Assembly (NCBI GenBank): GCA_018806985.1
Contig: JADANN010000149.1
Span: 62,001-126,000, forward strand
Reading direction: 5' to 3'
Source of the DNA: Angiostrongylus vasorum
Taxonomy: Eukaryota; Nematoda; Chromadorea; Rhabditida; Metastrongylidae
Length of the DNA: 64,000 nt
In this document: piece by piece, positions 61,041-64,000 of the stretch
Layout of the letters: each line of letters opens with the position of its first letter
Numbering within the stretch: position 1 is the first letter of the stretch
Made by a program: the position numbers and the translations under genes
Notes under the pieces: model-generated
What the model saw: the letters and a program-made list of their open reading frames with translations, nothing else
Told to the model about the DNA's origin: nothing
The model's database searches: none

Positions 61041-61590
61041 TGTTTATACTTATCGTTAGTTTTTCCACCTTCATGTCTATTTCAGTGCTGTCTCTATTCC
61101 ACTTCATGATTTCATTCCTCTTCATATTTTCCTGTCAAACACAATGCTCTGTGAGCTCTTCAGCTTTTTTTCCGATCGATTATTAAAGTTTGCGATCTCA
61201 TCAACTCTTATACTCTGGTCGCCGCTTTTCGGCAGCAAAACTTTAAGCAGTCGAAGATTCTGTTTCCACAACACACGTACACAGACCGCCTGTTATCGTT
61301 GCTTTAAACTCGGTTGCTTTGCTGTTGTGTAAATGTGTTCTTCTCAGCTCTAAGAGAGTAGTTTTTCGTTGTTGAAATATGTTTTCTTAGTAAAGAAATT
61401 AATCTGAGAAACTCACTGCTTTGCGGTAAATATGATCAGCACTTCGTACTTCGATGTTCGAAAATGATCTGAATTTTGTGAGATTTCTATTGTTTCCTGG
61501 AGACCAGCGCTTAGAAAGTACGTTCTTTCGTCGACAGAATAACTCCTGTCTTTAACTATTCTTAAAAATCTCTGTCCTTATCGTTACTGA

Positions 61591-61767
61591 TTACTCCACT
61601 CTTGAATTCTCAAACGCACTACGTAGTTCCTCGAATGTCTTCTCACTCGCTTCGAGAGATATGGTTTTTTGCATATCGATTGGTATTTTCAGTTTTGCCG
61701 CTTCTCCATGCACTGAACTATTGAATTCTGCGCACATTGAAGGGCTGCTGGCTTGATCAAGGCCCTT
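61591..61767 (-). CDS. Possible small ORF or terminal exon, unidentified
   Basis: 59-residue open frame on the minus strand ending in TAA, with a charged stretch KTISLEASEKTFEELRSAFE that could be helical. Bounded upstream by a stop; no clear acceptor. Outside known repeats. Weak support. Confidence 0.15.
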   Translation of the reverse strand, partial: KGLDQASSPSMCAEFNSSVHGEAAKLKIPIDMQKTISLEASEKTFEELRSAFENSRVE

Positions 61768-61984
61768 TCATCAACAGCTAGCTAAGAGGTTTGGAAGAAA
61801 TACTGATACTAGGCGACACCTTTATCACCCAGTAATGCCATCTAATATACGCATTACCCTTGCCTGACCCCGCCCCCAGGCAAACCAATCCTCCCACTGA
61901 AAGAGCGTCGAGAAATTCGTATCAGATATATTTATTTATATGATCTTATAAACTGATCTTCTTTAGCTGATGCGTCGTTGGTAT

Positions 61985-63200
61985 AGGTGTTCGTTGTCGT
62001 TGTCGTTGTTGTTGGTGTTGTTGGTCGATGGTTGACGTTTCGGCGATTTCGCCTTCCTCAGAGCCTGGACGTATTTTACATTAGAATTCTTTAATTGTTC
62101 AGTGGAAAAGGCTAAAGTATTAATGAAGATCAAAGTTTTAAATAGATGGTGGGTTAGGATGCTACGGCCATACTGAAAGGCTACTCACCGTGATGTAACG
62201 AGTGGGACTGGCCCACGCGTTGTTCACGTGGGGTCGCGAGCACGACACACCCCGGGGTCAAAATATCAATTTTGCAATAGGGGCGCCAGGTCACGTGTGA
62301 TAGTGATTCATTCGTCTTTCCGGTCCATCTTTGGATTTGTGAAATTTATCCAAGACGTCTCAAGAGTTTTGCGCGTTGACGTTTTCGATTACTGCGTTAG
62401 GATCCGCACAGTCACTTCATAATCGTTGCCGTTGTGCTTTTGTGCCCTATGCGTACCTGGAGGAGTCTTTTTCACGAATTTTTAACTTTCCCATTTAGAT
62501 GTTCTTTTATGCGGACACGAAGTGGTCTACCGGTTTCCCCAATATAATCCTCACTGCATGCGTTACATGAGATCAAGTATATTATACCTGAACTCATGCA
62601 ATCCCCGTCTCTCCCATTAGGACAGATCATACACTTTTTTTGAGCTGCACAAACGATCATAGAGACGGTTGCGAACTAACTGACGGCGTAGGGTGTTGGG
62701 TCGGATTTCAATAATCTTTATATAATTTTCAAGACCACTTGTTCTTAAGCATCTCTTAATGGCGTAACTTATTTCATTTGATATGAAGGATAGCTAAAAG
62801 GGATCTTTCTACGTCCGAAACATTATTTTGGGGAACTACCCTATGTTTTTTGTCTAACCCGAGTGGCTTCCACTACGTAGCCATTGGAAATGGCTATTTT
62901 TTGTGTGCCAGGTTTTACCATTCTCTTCCTTTCCTCTTCTCCTGTGCACACATTTTTAGCCGTAGGGCACATGTTTTTGATAACTGCTTTTTCATGTGTG
63001 AAGGATGAGAGGAGAGGTAGTGAACTAGTATGTTCTTACTACTTGGCTTACGATACCATTTTTGTTATATAGCCACTTTCTGAGAGCTTTATTTGGATGT
63101 TTAAGAATGGAAGCCAGTCTCGTGTAATTTTTATATACTCTGACTCTTGGTTTAACAATTCAAAGCACTCATCCATCTGTTCTTGTGTGGAATCATATAA
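61985..63200 (-). mobile_element. Penelope-like element, copy 3 (3' half)
   Basis: Minus strand from 63200: DECFELLNQESEYIK, DWLPFLNIQIKLSESGYI (end of RT), decayed middle, the cysteine block [20 protein letters not shown] (62630-62570), GIY-YIG-type DYIGETGRPLRVRIKEHLNG (about 62550-62480), then a tail with the hammerhead-like motif at 62030-62066 and a CAA-rich end. Frameshifts in the RT part. Represents a second PLE subfamily with a (CAA)n tail. Confidence 0.82.
62030..62066 (-). ncRNA. Hammerhead-like motif, PLE copy 3
   Basis: Minus strand CTGAGGA, stem II GGCG/CGCC, GAAAC, GTC, followed by a CAA-rich tail. Stem I is poor. Confidence 0.4.
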
Positions 63201-63259
63201 ATAAATATATCAACTATCTATGCCGAGGTTTTATAGAAAGTCGGTCTTTTGAGTTACTA

Positions 63260-63512
63260 ATTGGTATCAGACTTGCCTAGGAAGCTCCTTTCGAAACAAA
63301 AATACCCAGGACCTAGAAAATCCCTATGATATCTATAAGAATTTTGGATATGGAATAGGAACAATCGAAGAGGCCAATATTCAACGACATTTGTGAAGAA
63401 GATGAGTCCTCAAACAGTAGCTGGAGCCACACGTGAACCCAAAGACCATCGTGGATAATGGACGCAGAGAAACGGATTTACTAGAAGAAGTGCTGGGACC
63501 CTAAACGATATT
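63260..63512 (+). mobile_element. SINE-B, copy 7 (head-truncated)
   Basis: Starts in the core (TTGGTATCAGACTTGCC) and runs to GGATAATGGACGCAGAG and AAGAAGTGCTGGGACC. Confidence 0.65.
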
Positions 63513-63514
63513 TA

Positions 63515-64000
63515 ACATCTAATCAGTTAAAAAATAAGATGAGAAAAATATCAACTACTACCTCACTGATCATTAGTTCGAGGCGGCACCAGTGGAGTTC
63601 CCATTCCAGTGAAGCACTTCAGAACTGTCCAGTGCCGTCGGTGGACGACATCCTTCAGTGCTTACTATTTTTTTAATGAGGCGTTAGTAGTAGACAAACT
63701 TCTTATAAATTTTTCTCGTTCAGCATGCATTCTGCTATCATCTAATCTTTTTGTAATGCGTATCACTTACTTTGCCTTATTCTTCCTGCGTACGCCATTC
63801 TACCGCTGGATATTTATATCATAGAAAATTGGTGTCGTATTTATTTCTGCTCGGTAAGTACATTTCTTTTTTAAAGAGCTTGTTGACTATTATGATTTTG
63901 TGCTATGTTTGAGTGCTGTTTTCGAAAGAGAACGAGGTGAAGATGGAACGAAAACACTTTTCCATGTAAACGCCGTTAGAATCGGTGATAAGCAAACTGA
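63515..64000. other. No recognised feature
   Basis: Right edge of the window; no repeat from the families above and no supported exon. Confidence 0.4.

Noticed and set aside
1..64000. CRISPR array, prokaryotic operons or phage
   Set aside because: No spaced direct repeats and no bacterial genes; the splice structure shows a eukaryotic nuclear genome.

Overview
The window is nuclear genomic DNA of a parasitic nematode, most likely a strongylid such as a hookworm (inference). The evidence is short exons in a repeat-rich background, U-rich 3' splice sites of the TTTCAG type, probable trans-splice acceptors just upstream of start codons, a two-gene operon-like unit, protein sequences closest to Caenorhabditis relatives, and RTE and Penelope-like retroelements of the kind abundant in hookworm genomes. 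No bacterial features are present.

Four host genes were rebuilt exon by exon from splice sites and reading phase. (1) vps-53, GARP/EARP tethering subunit, minus strand, 19280 down to 1322 with 16 exons found; its last exon(s) were not found. (2) KIN17 homologue, plus strand, 20027-23831, 10 exons. (3) FAM32A homologue, plus strand, 23990-25149, 2 exons, only 158 bp downstream of KIN17 and probably in one operon with it. (4) unc-47/SLC32A1 vesicular GABA transporter, minus strand, 41162-25673, 10 exons and 477 residues, apparently complete. vps-53 and KIN17 are divergent; FAM32A and unc-47 are convergent, with putative poly(A) signals about 80 bp apart.

From 41.2 kb to the right edge no known host gene was recognised; one unidentified terminal exon (51257-51502) looks plausible. 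This half, and the long introns of vps-53 and unc-47, are filled with repeats. These are: an almost full-length but broken RTE-clade LINE (45.0-48.4 kb) and four RTE fragments; several Penelope-like element (PLE) copies with RT and GIY-YIG domains; two tRNA-derived SINE families (here A and B) sharing an internal core; a third tRNA-like family (C); a family (D) whose 3' tail matches that of an RTE fragment; a further AT-rich family (E); and many (TA)n tracts.

The most interesting signal is a dispersed motif, seen at about 17 sites, that reads CUGANGA - short hairpin - GAAAC - GUC. In the best copies its flanks pair over 6 bp. It lies in the PLE tails and has the conserved core of a hammerhead ribozyme with almost no stem III. 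PLE copies here also carry an inverted copy of their own tail at the 5' end, and small inverted-tail elements occur without any coding sequence.
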